From: JAVZLH01 sp049700435
GTDB lineage: Archaea; Thermoproteota; Bathyarchaeia; Bathyarchaeales; Bathycorpusculaceae
Direction of reading: 5' to 3'
NCBI GenBank assembly: GCA_049700435.1
Contig: JBNAVK010000008.1
Span: 1-38,331 of the forward strand
DNA: 38,331 bases
The translations under genes and the position numbers were made by a program. The notes under the pieces are model-generated. The model made no database searches, was not told the origin of the DNA, and saw nothing but the letters and a program-made list of their open reading frames with translations. Positions 16,240 to 24,334 of this stretch are shown here, piece by piece. Position 1 is the stretch's first letter. Each line of letters begins with the position of its first letter.

Positions 16240-18275
16240 CTGAAGAAATAGAAGTTGCAGATCCACAAGAACGTTTTCTAGAACTTTTTAAGACTGAAAA
16301 ATACCGCCAGAGAATATCGCAACTTGCAGTTTCGGGAAAAACTTCGTTAATCGTTGAGTTTGAAGATGTTTTAGCATTTGATCAAAGGCTCGCTGACGAA
16401 CTTTTGGAAAAACCAGATGAATACATAGAAAAACACGCATGTAACGCCGCCTACCAGCAACTTGCAATAGAAGATGCTGAATACGCGAAGAAAGTGGAGA
16501 AAGTTTCAGTTAGAATTGTGGGGCTTTTGGAAGTAACACCCTTGCGGAAACTTGGCGCCGACCACATCGGAAGACTCGTCATGGTTGAAGGCATCGTTGT
16601 GCGCTCAACTCCAGTTCGCCCCATGGTCATGCGAGCCGCGTTCAAATGTAAAAGATGCGGAGAACCAACACTCCTAGACCAAAGCGGACCTTTTCTAAGA
16701 GCCCCGTTTCAATGCCGAAACCCTCAGTGCGGCTCAAAGGGACCATTTGAATTTGTCCAAGAAGAATCAAAGTTCATAGACTCACAAGACCTCCGCGTTC
16801 AAGAAAGACCAGAAGACCTTCCGCCGGGACAGTTGCCCAGAACATTACACGTTAAGCTTGTTGGAGACGAAATAGTTGACATTGCAAGACCAGGCGATCA
16901 TGTTTCGATAGTGGGGGTGGTTCGTGCAGTAGCGCCTACAATGCCAAGAATTGGAAAACTTCGCACATTTGTTCTGCACCTTGATGCAAACTCCATTGAA
17001 GTTTTGGGCAAAGAGCCTGAAACCGCGCTGCCTTCGCCTGAGGAGGAGGAAAAAATTCTTGAACTCGCCAAAGACCCGTGGATACACCGCAAAATAATGA
17101 ACTCTGTTGCCCCCTCAATCTATGGATATGAGCACATTAAAGAAGCCATTATGTATCTCCTTTTTGGCGGCGTGCCGAAAACTCTCCCAGACATAGCAAT
17201 AAGAGGGGAGTTAAACGTCCTTTTGATAGGAGACCCTGGAACAGCGAAATCCCAACTTCTGCAGTATGTGGCGCGAGTTGCACCACGCGGGTTGTATACG
17301 TCTGGGCGCGGCACAACAGCGGCTGGTTTAACTGCTGCCGTCATAAGGGAGAAGGGTGGAGGCATGAGCCTGGAGGCGGGAGCGCTTGTTTTAGCGGACA
17401 AGGGTATCGCGTGTATTGACGAGATGGATAAGATGCGCCCCGAAGACAGGGTTGCCATCCACGAGGCTATGGAGCAACATACAGTTTCGGTTGCAAAAGG
17501 CGGAATAGTCGCAACACTCAACGCAAGAACAGCCATACTTGCAGCTGCAAACCCAACCCTCGGAAGATACGAGCCCCACCGCGCAATCGCCGAAAACATC
17601 TCTCTGCCAGTGACGATACTCTCAAGATTCGACCTAATCTTCGTTTTGAGGGATGTACCAAACAAAGAAACAGACAGCAAGATGGCAGAACATATCCTCG
17701 AAATCCACAGGAAAGGTTTAAGCCCTATCGAGCCTCCGATGTCACTTGAGCTTTTGCGAAAGTATATAAGCTATGCCAAGGGGATAAAACCGGTTTTGAC
17801 TCAAGAGGCGCTACGGCGGCTAAGCGATTTTTATCTAGCCATGCGCTCTGCAAGCGAGGCTGAAGGCTCTCCCGTGGCGATAACAGCCCGCCAACTTGAA
17901 TCCCTTGTGAGGATAGCAGAAGCCCGGGCTCGCGCAGCCTTGAGAAAGGAGGTTTTAGCTGAAGATGCTGAAGCAGCAATTGCTATAATGAAACGTTCGC
18001 TTGAAGAGGTTGGGATAGACGTATCCTCATACAAAATTGACATAGACCTTATTATGACTGGAAAACCCAAAAGCATGAGAGACAAATTGCAGATAATTCT
18101 TTCAACAATGCTGGAAATGGAAAAAGAAACAGGAATGGTTGAGAAAGTAGCGCTTCTAAACGAGTTAGAGATGAAATATAAAATTCCCAAAGCAGATGCG
18201 GAACGCCTCATTAAACAACTTCTACGCGAAGGAACAATTTATGAACCCAGAGAGGGCTACTTAAAGAAAACGTAA
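16236..18275 (+). CDS. mcm: Replicative DNA helicase MCM
   Basis: Hexameric 3'-5' replicative helicase, 679 aa. Order: N-terminal A domain, zinc finger with C138, C141, C160 and C165, OB fold and hairpin, then the AAA+ core with Walker A GDPGTAKS (332-339), Walker B IDEMD (394-398), sensor-1 AAANPTLGRYEP (437-447) and the arginine-finger motif LSRFDLIF (462-469). A winged-helix C-terminus follows (about 605-679). All catalytic residues look intact and no intein is present. The ATG lies inside the end of gins23. It is the only MCM seen in the window. Confidence 0.97.
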   Translation: MTEEIEVADPQERFLELFKTEKYRQRISQLAVSGKTSLIVEFEDVLAFDQRLADELLEKPDEYIEKHACNAAYQQLAIEDAEYAKKVEKVSVRIVGLLEVTPLRKLGADHIGRLVMVEGIVVRSTPVRPMVMRAAFKCKRCGEPTLLDQSGPFLRAPFQCRNPQCGSKGPFEFVQEESKFIDSQDLRVQERPEDLPPGQLPRTLHVKLVGDEIVDIARPGDHVSIVGVVRAVAPTMPRIGKLRTFVLHLDANSIEVLGKEPETALPSPEEEEKILELAKDPWIHRKIMNSVAPSIYGYEHIKEAIMYLLFGGVPKTLPDIAIRGELNVLLIGDPGTAKSQLLQYVARVAPRGLYTSGRGTTAAGLTAAVIREKGGGMSLEAGALVLADKGIACIDEMDKMRPEDRVAIHEAMEQHTVSVAKGGIVATLNARTAILAAANPTLGRYEPHRAIAENISLPVTILSRFDLIFVLRDVPNKETDSKMAEHILEIHRKGLSPIEPPMSLELLRKYISYAKGIKPVLTQEALRRLSDFYLAMRSASEAEGSPVAITARQLESLVRIAEARARAALRKEVLAEDAEAAIAIMKRSLEEVGIDVSSYKIDIDLIMTGKPKSMRDKLQIILSTMLEMEKETGMVEKVALLNELEMKYKIPKADAERLIKQLLREGTIYEPREGYLKKT

Positions 18276-18293
18276 AGAGAAGGGGGAACGGTT

Positions 18294-18860
18294 TTAATGT
18301 GCAGCTTCAACATTGGCTTCTTTGTAGTATTGAGCGTTGGCGGTGAACACTGTTATGCCAACGGTCACACCGATGTCACTAACTGAAACATGATCCGGAT
18401 CTGTTACGTATATTATCATGCTCCAGCCAGACCTCAATATAAGGTCATCACTCGCTGCGGTGAGCGCATAGTTGCTTGTCGCTCCGCCTAATGTTGCATT
18501 CATGCCAGTTAACGTTCCATTCGCATGCGGTTCAACATATCCTAGGTCTTCATTTACCGTGTCTGTGGTTTTACAATAGTAGACTGTGCTCCACAAGCAT
18601 TCTTGACCTCTAACGGATATTTTGTCAATTACAAGATCCCTGCCGCCAGTGTTGATTATTAGAAATGTTGCTTCGGCAAAGTTTGTGCCGTTGTGCCATA
18701 TGTGTAGCTTAAAGATTTGAAGGTTTTCTTCTTGTACCCGGGTTGTTGTCACGTTTATTGCGTAAAACGTCACCACAGTAGCCAGCAACACTGAAACAAC
18801 CAGTATTATCAATGTTGTTACTACCACGCTTAATCCTTTCTTATTTTTTAACAGACGCAT
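18294..18860 (-). CDS. Type IV pilin-like protein with class III signal peptide
   Basis: A 188-aa pilin-like protein of the archaeal type IV pilin N-terminal family. The start MRLLKNKKG is the basic prepilin leader, with likely cleavage by PibD/FlaK between G9 and L10, then a hydrophobic helix SVVVTTLIILVVSVLLATVVTFYAI (11-35) used for filament assembly. The rest is a predicted beta-rich head with several NxT/S sequons. It is alone: no assembly ATPase or membrane platform is adjacent. The start is ATG at 18860 with a GGATG-type purine stretch upstream and an inverted repeat at 18872-18896. Function could be adhesion pilus or another surface filament. Confidence 0.85.
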   Translation of the reverse strand: MRLLKNKKGLSVVVTTLIILVVSVLLATVVTFYAINVTTTRVQEENLQIFKLHIWHNGTNFAEATFLIINTGGRDLVIDKISVRGQECLWSTVYYCKTTDTVNEDLGYVEPHANGTLTGMNATLGGATSNYALTAASDDLILRSGWSMIIYVTDPDHVSVSDIGVTVGITVFTANAQYYKEANVEAAH

Positions 18861-18871
18861 AGTTCATCCCA

Positions 18872-18896
18872 ATGTAAACTGTTTGAGAATTTACAT
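18872..18896. repeat. 7-bp inverted repeat upstream of the pilin gene
   Basis: ATGTAAA at 18872-18878 pairs with TTTACAT at 18890-18896 around an 11-base spacer, just upstream of the pilin start. It could be a leader hairpin or an operator; in AT-rich DNA a chance occurrence is also possible. The remaining part of the 225-base divergent region towards the epimerase shows no clear gene or RNA. Confidence 0.35.
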
Positions 18897-19085
18897 CAGA
18901 AAAGAAAAGTAAGAACATTTGTATGTCTAAAAAACAACGCAACCGAGCGATAAAGATTCATGAGGATAATTAAAAATTAGAAACTTGCAGCAACATTCAA
19001 AATTAATTTCAGCAAGACACATCACAACTTTGAGGAAAACGTTAAACGCAAGTAGTGGGCAACATCTGATTTTAAGGAATGATAA

Positions 19086-20177
19086 ATGAAGACACTAATG
19101 GTTGTTGTAGGCACACGCCCCGAAATCATAAAAATGGCGCCAGTTATCAGGGCATTAAAAAAGCAAAAAATTCCATTAATTTTCACGCATTGTGGTCAAC
19201 ATTACGACTATAACATGTCCCAACAGTTTATTGAAGAACTTGAACTTCCAACTCCCAATTACGAATTCAAGATTAAGGCGTACACGCAAGGAGCACAGAC
19301 CGCCCGCATAATGACTTGCATGGAACAACTAACAAGAAAAATTTGTCCCACACTAGTTTTGGTTGAAGGGGACACAAACGGAGTACTTGCAACCGCCTTG
19401 GCAGCGGTAAAACTCGGAGTGCCTGTAGGCCATGTGGAAGCTGGATTAAGAAGTTTCGACTTGCGCATGCCGGAGGAACACAACAGACGTTTAACAGACC
19501 ACGTATCCGCTTATTTGTTTGCGCCAACGAAGACTGCCGAAGAGAATCTGAGAAGAGAAAATGTTTGGGGCAAAATCTACGTGACTGGAAACACTGTCAT
19601 AGACGCCGTAAACCAGCATCTACCCATAGCCGAAAGAAAATCAAAAATAATGGAAGTGGTTCGCTACAAAAAATTTGCTTTAGCGACAGCCCACAGAGCC
19701 GAAAACGTTGATGACTTGACAATTCTCAAAAGTTTTATGGAAGCATTTGCAGAAGCTCCGATACCAGTTGTTTATCCAATGCATCCCCGCACTAGAAAAA
19801 GACTGCGGCGCAACAAAATTTATGGTAAAATCAAAAAATCACACAACGTACAGATTCTGCCGCCATTAGGTTATCTGGACTTTCTGGTTTTGATGAAAAA
19901 CTGCGAAATGATAGTCACTGATTCAGGCGGCATCCAAGAAGAAGCGACAGCTCCGTGTATAAGAAAACCAGTTTTAGTTATTCGTCTCTCAACTGAGAGA
20001 CCAGAGGCGGTAAAGGCTGGTTTCGCCGAGGTTGTTGGCACGGAAAAGGAGAAAATTCTTGGCGCCATGAAAAAAACGCTGGAAAACCGAAGGGAATTGC
20101 CAGTAAACTCTCCTTATGGAAACGGCGATGCTGCAGAAAAAATCGTTGAGATAATCATGAGGGAAGTAAATTTTTAG
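19086..20177 (+). CDS. wecB: UDP-N-acetylglucosamine 2-epimerase (non-hydrolysing)
   Basis: Converts UDP-GlcNAc to UDP-ManNAc, the precursor of ManNAc/ManNAcA in archaeal surface glycans. GT-B fold, 363 aa. Motifs: GTRPEIIKMAPV (9-20), EGDTNG (94-99), GHVEAGLRS (115-123) and MPEEHNRR (128-135), all catalytic-region signatures of the WecB family; SGGIQEEA near residue 280 binds the UDP moiety. It starts at ATG after AAGGAATG and is convergent with the PAC2 gene, four bases apart. No UDP-ManNAc dehydrogenase is adjacent; the glycosyltransferase island about 8 kb away may use the product. Confidence 0.93.
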   Translation: MKTLMVVVGTRPEIIKMAPVIRALKKQKIPLIFTHCGQHYDYNMSQQFIEELELPTPNYEFKIKAYTQGAQTARIMTCMEQLTRKICPTLVLVEGDTNGVLATALAAVKLGVPVGHVEAGLRSFDLRMPEEHNRRLTDHVSAYLFAPTKTAEENLRRENVWGKIYVTGNTVIDAVNQHLPIAERKSKIMEVVRYKKFALATAHRAENVDDLTILKSFMEAFAEAPIPVVYPMHPRTRKRLRRNKIYGKIKKSHNVQILPPLGYLDFLVLMKNCEMIVTDSGGIQEEATAPCIRKPVLVIRLSTERPEAVKAGFAEVVGTEKEKILGAMKKTLENRRELPVNSPYGNGDAAEKIVEIIMREVNF

Positions 20178-20181
20178 CCTG

Positions 20182-20955
20182 TTAAGAAATGTATGTTATT
20201 TTCTTGTCCTCTTCCTTCTTCATCTCCTCAGCCTGTAAAACCCTTCGCGCTTCAATCTTCTGCAACCTGGTAACCATCTTTTCAGCCTTAGAAATTTCCT
20301 CATCCAAACCAGCCAAATCCACATCAAAACCCAAAATTGTTTGCAGCACTTCCAAAACACTTTTAGCAGCCATGGGATCCGGCAGATATCCACGCGTTTC
20401 TCCTAGGAGACAAAGAGCGGCAATCTTTTTGAAACGGGCTAACCCGAGTATTAGTCCGGCTGTGCCGACGATTGGGCTTCCCATGGGGCTTACTATGGCT
20501 CCAGCATTCAAGGCTTTGTTCAGAAGCTCTGTGGTGGTTGATGCTGCAATAACCTTTGGCTTGTCCTTTGCCTCTACGCGATAACCACCAATCGTTACAA
20601 TCATTTCCACATTATGTTGTTTGGCGAACTCTAATATGCTGTTGGAGATTTCATACTGTCCCTCAATTGTTTGTGCTTGGCTATCTCCGGTGAAAAGGAT
20701 TAGGTCATTTTTGCCTTTCGTGTTTTTCCAGAAATAAAATGTTCCCCGCAGGAGCCTCACGCTTCCTTTTTTGTTGACAAGCACAAAATATGGGAAGTGA
20801 GGGGAATATAGGTAACCCAATTTTTCAGCCTTTAACTGTTTAACCAAATAGCGTACAGCAATTTTACCAACAAGCCCTAGACCTGGGAGCCCTTCGATCA
20901 AAACTGGCTTGTTTAACTCCGTCTTTACGAGTTCTTTAACAACGGTTTCCTTCAT
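20182..20955 (-). CDS. PAC2 family protein (proteasome assembly chaperone-like)
   Basis: A 257-aa protein of the PAC2 family, related to eukaryotic proteasome assembly chaperone 2. The start PVLIEGLPGLGLVGKIAVRYLV is the family signature, and a glycine-rich GSPIVGTAGLILGLA segment follows near 155-170. The C-terminal 45 residues are predicted coiled and charged. Its ATG lies inside the end of nop10 (20-base overlap) behind a perfect GGAGG eight bases upstream. A nop10-PAC2 pair at the end of the aIF2-alpha operon is a common archaeal arrangement. Archaeal function remains inferred. Confidence 0.9.
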   Translation of the reverse strand: MKETVVKELVKTELNKPVLIEGLPGLGLVGKIAVRYLVKQLKAEKLGYLYSPHFPYFVLVNKKGSVRLLRGTFYFWKNTKGKNDLILFTGDSQAQTIEGQYEISNSILEFAKQHNVEMIVTIGGYRVEAKDKPKVIAASTTTELLNKALNAGAIVSPMGSPIVGTAGLILGLARFKKIAALCLLGETRGYLPDPMAAKSVLEVLQTILGFDVDLAGLDEEISKAEKMVTRLQKIEARRVLQAEEMKKEEDKKITYIS

Positions 20956-21124
20956 CTCTTTGCGCCTCCTTCTTCAAAGCCATTCGATATTTGATATATT
21001 TATCATCTGGCGAAAACTTAGGCGGATGTGGCACTCGAACTTTTCCGCCACAATGCGGGCACTTATTCGTCTTTAACGTGTAGTTTCCACAGTTCACGCA
21101 TTTTCTCAAAAGCCACACCATCAT
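20936..21124 (-). CDS. nop10: H/ACA RNP component Nop10
   Basis: A 62-aa zinc-binding protein of box H/ACA ribonucleoproteins, which guide pseudouridylation of rRNA with Cbf5, L7Ae and Gar1. Motifs are the two zinc half-sites CVNCG and CPHCG, then the linker VRVPHPPKFSPDDKYIKYR, which is diagnostic of Nop10. The ATG overlaps the stop of aIF2-alpha as ATGA; a second ATG follows directly. The 3' end overlaps the PAC2 start, so the three genes are tightly coupled. Confidence 0.95.
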   Translation of the reverse strand: MMVWLLRKCVNCGNYTLKTNKCPHCGGKVRVPHPPKFSPDDKYIKYRMALKKEAQRDEGNRC

Positions 21125-21909
21125 TTTTCCCTTCTAAAAACTCCTTGTCCGCCTGCTTGCTCAACGTTTGAAATCACATTCTGGGCAACCCTTTGGAGAA
21201 CAGCCTCCGCGTGCTTATAATTCTCCGCGACAACTTCAATGCAGTATTTTGGTGCGGCCACAACGTAAAAGCGAAGTTCCACGCCTCGCGTCTTTTCAGC
21301 CTTTTTAGCGTTTAGAAAGGCTTCTTTAATTACTTTAACTCCGTTCGGCTTCATACAGCGAAGTTCCACAATGCCTTTAACCTTGACGGTGGGCACTCTT
21401 ATTCTTTCTCTTGCAACTTCTACGAAGGCTGAAGCTAATTCTTCTGAAATCCCCATCTTTGTTAAAACCTCAATTCCTTCTCTTGCAACTTTTTCAAAGC
21501 CCTCATACAATCCATATTCCTTCTCCAAGAGGGCTCCAGCCTTCTCATAAACTTCGTCCAGCGACAGCCCAGCTTTTTCAGCGACACTTCGAAGTAAGGC
21601 TTCAGCCTTTCTCTCCCTTTTCCAAGACATAATCTTCTCAATTTTCTCTCGCTTAGTAACTCTCCTCAGGGACAAGTCCACATGTCCCTTTTCAACATCA
21701 ACCCGCAAAACTTTCAAAACAACTTTCTGCCCTTCACGGACAAAATCACGTATGTTCCGTATCCAGGAAGAAGAGATTTCTGAGATGTGAAGTAGCCCTC
21801 TCTTATTAAACTCGTCCAGCTTCACGTAAGCGCCATAATCCGTAACCGTTTCCACCGTAGCAATAACTAACTCGCCGACTTCAGGCCACTCTGGTTTCTT
21901 AATCGCCAT
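21121..21909 (-). CDS. Translation initiation factor aIF2 subunit alpha
   Basis: Alpha subunit of the heterotrimeric aIF2 that carries initiator tRNA to the ribosome; 262 aa. The N-terminal S1/OB domain is clear (GELVIATVETVTDYGAYVKL...KRGLLHISEIS, about 12-50), followed by the VDLSLRRV close, a helical middle domain and an alpha-beta C-terminal domain that binds aIF2-gamma. ATG start, 16 bases after eS27 and overlapping nop10 at its end, in the typical eL42-eS27-aIF2alpha-nop10 order. Confidence 0.95.
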   Translation of the reverse strand: MAIKKPEWPEVGELVIATVETVTDYGAYVKLDEFNKRGLLHISEISSSWIRNIRDFVREGQKVVLKVLRVDVEKGHVDLSLRRVTKREKIEKIMSWKRERKAEALLRSVAEKAGLSLDEVYEKAGALLEKEYGLYEGFEKVAREGIEVLTKMGISEELASAFVEVARERIRVPTVKVKGIVELRCMKPNGVKVIKEAFLNAKKAEKTRGVELRFYVVAAPKYCIEVVAENYKHAEAVLQRVAQNVISNVEQAGGQGVFRREK

Positions 21910-21925
21910 TTACCCTACACGTTCC

Positions 21926-22123
21926 TTATTCAAAAACTGCGACTATTTCCCCCTTAATTGTAGCTCTTCCTCCAGATGGCTCCACAAGCTCGGCCCCGCA
22001 AACGTTGCAGTTAACCTTGTTTACAGCGTGGCTAAAGACTATTTGTTCGTTACCGCATTTTAGGCATTTCACTCTGAGGAAACTGCTCCTCGGTTTTGGA
22101 ATAAGCTTCTCCCATTCGGTCAA
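21926..22123 (-). CDS. rps27e: Ribosomal protein eS27
   Basis: Small-subunit zinc-ribbon protein. The half-sites CLKCG and CNVCG flank the conserved NEQIVFSHAVNKVNC segment, and IPKPRSSFLRVKC at the start is diagnostic. The frame is open back to a TTG at 22147, but a second TTG at 22123 follows GGAGGG (22135-22130) with six-base spacing and gives 65 aa, the usual archaeal length. I therefore prefer 22123; the longer form would overlap the end of eL42. It sits between eL42 and aIF2-alpha. Confidence 0.93.
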   Translation of the reverse strand: MTEWEKLIPKPRSSFLRVKCLKCGNEQIVFSHAVNKVNCNVCGAELVEPSGGRATIKGEIVAVFE

Positions 22124-22139
22124 AACTCTCCCTCCAACA

Positions 22140-22415
22140 TCAAGCAATTGTCAGTTTCCTGAGCCGAATGCCATCTTTATGCCTTGTGTACCCGCAGACT
22201 TTACACTTAAGCTTCAAAGTCTGCTTCTTCGTTGTTTTTGCAAATTCCCTCTGAAGGGGATACTTCTGCCCGCCGTAACCCTTCTTTTCCCTTTTGTGAT
22301 GGCGTTCTCCCGCAGCTAGGGCTCTTCTTTTTCCAGCCTTATATAGGCTGACAGTGTGAACTTGATGAGCTTTACATCTTGGGCAGTATGTTCTTATCTC
22401 TTTAGGAACGTTCAT
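22140..22415 (-). CDS. rpl44e: Ribosomal protein eL42 (L44e)
   Basis: Large-subunit zinc-binding protein near the E site. Zinc half-sites CPRC (RTYCPRCKAHQ) and CKVC (KLKCKVCGYTR), with the basic middle RHHKREKKGYGGQKYPLQ typical of the family. The open frame reaches an ATG at 22448, but the conserved protein starts MNVPKEIRTYCP at the ATG at 22415; I use that start. A TATA-like element at 22454-22467 suggests it can start the eL42-eS27-aIF2alpha-nop10-PAC2 unit independently of gins51. Confidence 0.94.
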   Translation of the reverse strand: MNVPKEIRTYCPRCKAHQVHTVSLYKAGKRRALAAGERHHKREKKGYGGQKYPLQREFAKTTKKQTLKLKCKVCGYTRHKDGIRLRKLTIA

Positions 22416-22453
22416 CCTTGACACACCAGCTTTGCATAAAGAATTCATACGCG

Positions 22454-22467
22454 CTATTATACTTTTT
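22454..22467 (-). promoter_or_regulatory. TATA-like box upstream of eL42
   Basis: The minus strand reads AAAAAGTATAATAG in the gap between gins51 and eL42. It predicts transcription starting near 22434, about 20 bases before the eL42 ATG. Co-transcription from priS-gins51 is also possible. Confidence 0.35.
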
Positions 22468-22505
22468 CGCTATGCCAAACGCCAAGCAAAGCGCCACAAT
22501 ACAAC

Positions 22506-23057
22506 CTAGTCGCTAACCTCAACCATTTCGGCTAAACCTTGCTTTGACAAGATTTTAGCGTTTTCAACGGGCAGAGACGCTATGTCCTCCGCTTTAAAGG
22601 GACCATAGGTGCCCATGTCTACGCCTACTATTGCTGGAACATCCTTTAAGAAGCGCAGAACAACCCGTCGACGCTTTGTTTCAATGTCAGCTTTAGGCGC
22701 GTATCCGTGAAGAATGTTCCTGACAAGGTTTCGGTATGCCTCTGCAAAAGATGAAGTTTCTTTGTAAATCTTTTCTTCCTCAACTGTCAAAACATCTGCT
22801 GGAACCTTTTCGCCCTTAGCCATTTTTCTGATTAGCTTTCTGTAGCGCAATCGAGTTAGCTCGCGAATCATACGTTTAGCATTTTGCATCTCGCTTTTGA
22901 GAAGAGACGCCTTAACTGTTCTTTTATCAAGCATGCGGTTTTCTTCTCTAAGCCTTTTCAAATATTCTACAAGTTCTGAGTAGAAATTTTTTGGAAGTTT
23001 GACAAGTTCGACGTTTTCAAATTCACCTTTCCAAATCTCGTATAATTCATTGTACAT
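22506..23057 (-). CDS. gins51: GINS complex subunit Gins51
   Basis: A 183-aa GINS protein of the Sld5/Psf1-like type. The helical A domain comes first (about 1-115, with LRYRKLIRKMAKG in the core) and the small beta-rich B domain last (RRVVLRFLKDVPAIVGVDMGTYGPFKAEDIASLP, about 129-162), the reverse of Gins23. It lies one base after priS with GGAGGT inside the priS 3' end, so the two are coupled. The priS-gins51-eL42 order is a known archaeal replication-translation cluster. Confidence 0.88.
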   Translation of the reverse strand: MYNELYEIWKGEFENVELVKLPKNFYSELVEYLKRLREENRMLDKRTVKASLLKSEMQNAKRMIRELTRLRYRKLIRKMAKGEKVPADVLTVEEEKIYKETSSFAEAYRNLVRNILHGYAPKADIETKRRRVVLRFLKDVPAIVGVDMGTYGPFKAEDIASLPVENAKILSKQGLAEMVEVSD

Positions 23058-23058
23058 G

Positions 23059-24297
23059 CTAATTCACAACCTCCGCTCTACCTTTGCAAATGAGTAATAT
23101 AGCTGCAGCTGTGGGCAATTCAACTCTATGATTTTTATATGGACCAAAGGTTTCGTCACCAATCCTAAATTCGGGGGCGTCAGAAACAAAAACTGTTGCT
23201 GATCCTTCCTTAAAGGCTATCGCACGTTTAAATGGGTCGAAGCTCTCGATTTCCGAGACGGGGAACTCAACTTTCTTTAAGCCGGTTTTGCCATGCAACG
23301 TGTCTGCTAATCTTATTAGGCGGTGAACATCGGTTGTGACCACCGTGTCAATTTTTGCCGACAACAGCCCCGAGACGTAATCCGCTATTTTTCTCCAAGT
23401 CTCAATTCCAACCCCTTTGACAGCACTTGCCGCGGCGGAACCTTTTAAACCAGCGATAAGGGCTTCCCTGTTTTTCAGTATAGCCTCAATAACGTTCCTC
23501 TTCAATCCGATCTCCCTGAGGTCTTTTTCGCCTGCTTTTGAAATGAAGTCAGCCATGCCACTAGCCATTCTCCTACGCCAGCCAACATCAGCGCTGGAGA
23601 AACCTAGGCCAAAAACGTTCCTTTTTAGACTTTCCTCTCGCAGACCATGAAAGGACATATCTAAGCCTAAACCAGTTATATAATCAACTATTTCCTTCCG
23701 TGCCAAGGCATCAAGGCTCGCGTAGGCTTCACTTTCAACATGAATGTGGTAACCACGGTGACCAGAAAAAAACACGTGAATTTCACTTTCGGAAAAACCG
23801 AAATCCTGCATCAGCATATCTAGAAGTTTCACAGTTTCATTTTTGGCAGAGTTCAAACATGTTTCGCAGGGCCATGTGTTTGCATCGAATTTTCTGCTGC
23901 CACAAACTGGACAGTTTTCCGGAACTATGCCCTTGCCCGAAAACCCGCATGAACCGCAAACCCACTCGTCATGAACCTTATTGCACACTGTGGAAATGTG
24001 GTCCGCATCGATGTCAAAAATCAGGTCGGCGCCAAGCCAACCTTTTTTGTCCATTTCCGCCTCTGCATTTTCATAGTAGGCACATGAATAATAGGCGTCT
24101 GAGTAGGCTTCTCTTCTCAAAAAAGATTCTAAATTTTCCCTTGTCTTAAAGCTGATATGCCTTAGCATAGTCTTTCCGTCAAAAGCTAAGAAGCCAAACT
24201 CTCTTCTCTCAATGTTTTTGGGCGCATGGTTGGCAGTGTAGCTTTCCCTATAATATGTCTCGAATTTTCTTTTAACAAATTCGCGGGAAAAACTCAT
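23059..24297 (-). CDS. priS: DNA primase catalytic subunit PriS
   Basis: Catalytic subunit of the archaeal/eukaryotic-type primase, 412 aa. The active-site aspartates are in FDIDADH (94-100), and SGHRGYHIHV (178-187) supplies the nucleotide-binding histidine. A zinc-binding knuckle uses C114, C117, C129 and C132, with a further CxxC at C144 and C147. ATG start with a GGCGGTGT-type site and a TATA-like element at 24324-24334. It heads the minus-strand run priS-gins51-eL42-eS27-aIF2alpha-nop10-PAC2. Its partner priL is 7 kb upstream, beyond the surface-glycosylation island. Confidence 0.96.
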   Translation of the reverse strand: MSFSREFVKRKFETYYRESYTANHAPKNIERREFGFLAFDGKTMLRHISFKTRENLESFLRREAYSDAYYSCAYYENAEAEMDKKGWLGADLIFDIDADHISTVCNKVHDEWVCGSCGFSGKGIVPENCPVCGSRKFDANTWPCETCLNSAKNETVKLLDMLMQDFGFSESEIHVFFSGHRGYHIHVESEAYASLDALARKEIVDYITGLGLDMSFHGLREESLKRNVFGLGFSSADVGWRRRMASGMADFISKAGEKDLREIGLKRNVIEAILKNREALIAGLKGSAAASAVKGVGIETWRKIADYVSGLLSAKIDTVVTTDVHRLIRLADTLHGKTGLKKVEFPVSEIESFDPFKRAIAFKEGSATVFVSDAPEFRIGDETFGPYKNHRVELPTAAAILLICKGRAEVVN

Positions 24298-24323
24298 TTT
24301 ACACCGCCAACTCTCGACAGGAC

Positions 24324-24334
24324 AATTAAAATAA
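24324..24334 (-). promoter_or_regulatory. TATA-like box for priS
   Basis: The minus strand reads TTATTTTAATT just after the archaeosortase stop. It predicts a start near 24303 and a very short leader. It suggests priS does not depend on the archaeosortase promoter. Confidence 0.4.

Noticed and set aside
17120..17680. 186-aa open frame antisense to mcm
   Set aside because: It mirrors the conserved AAA+ region of mcm codon by codon and has no recognisable domain; a shadow frame.
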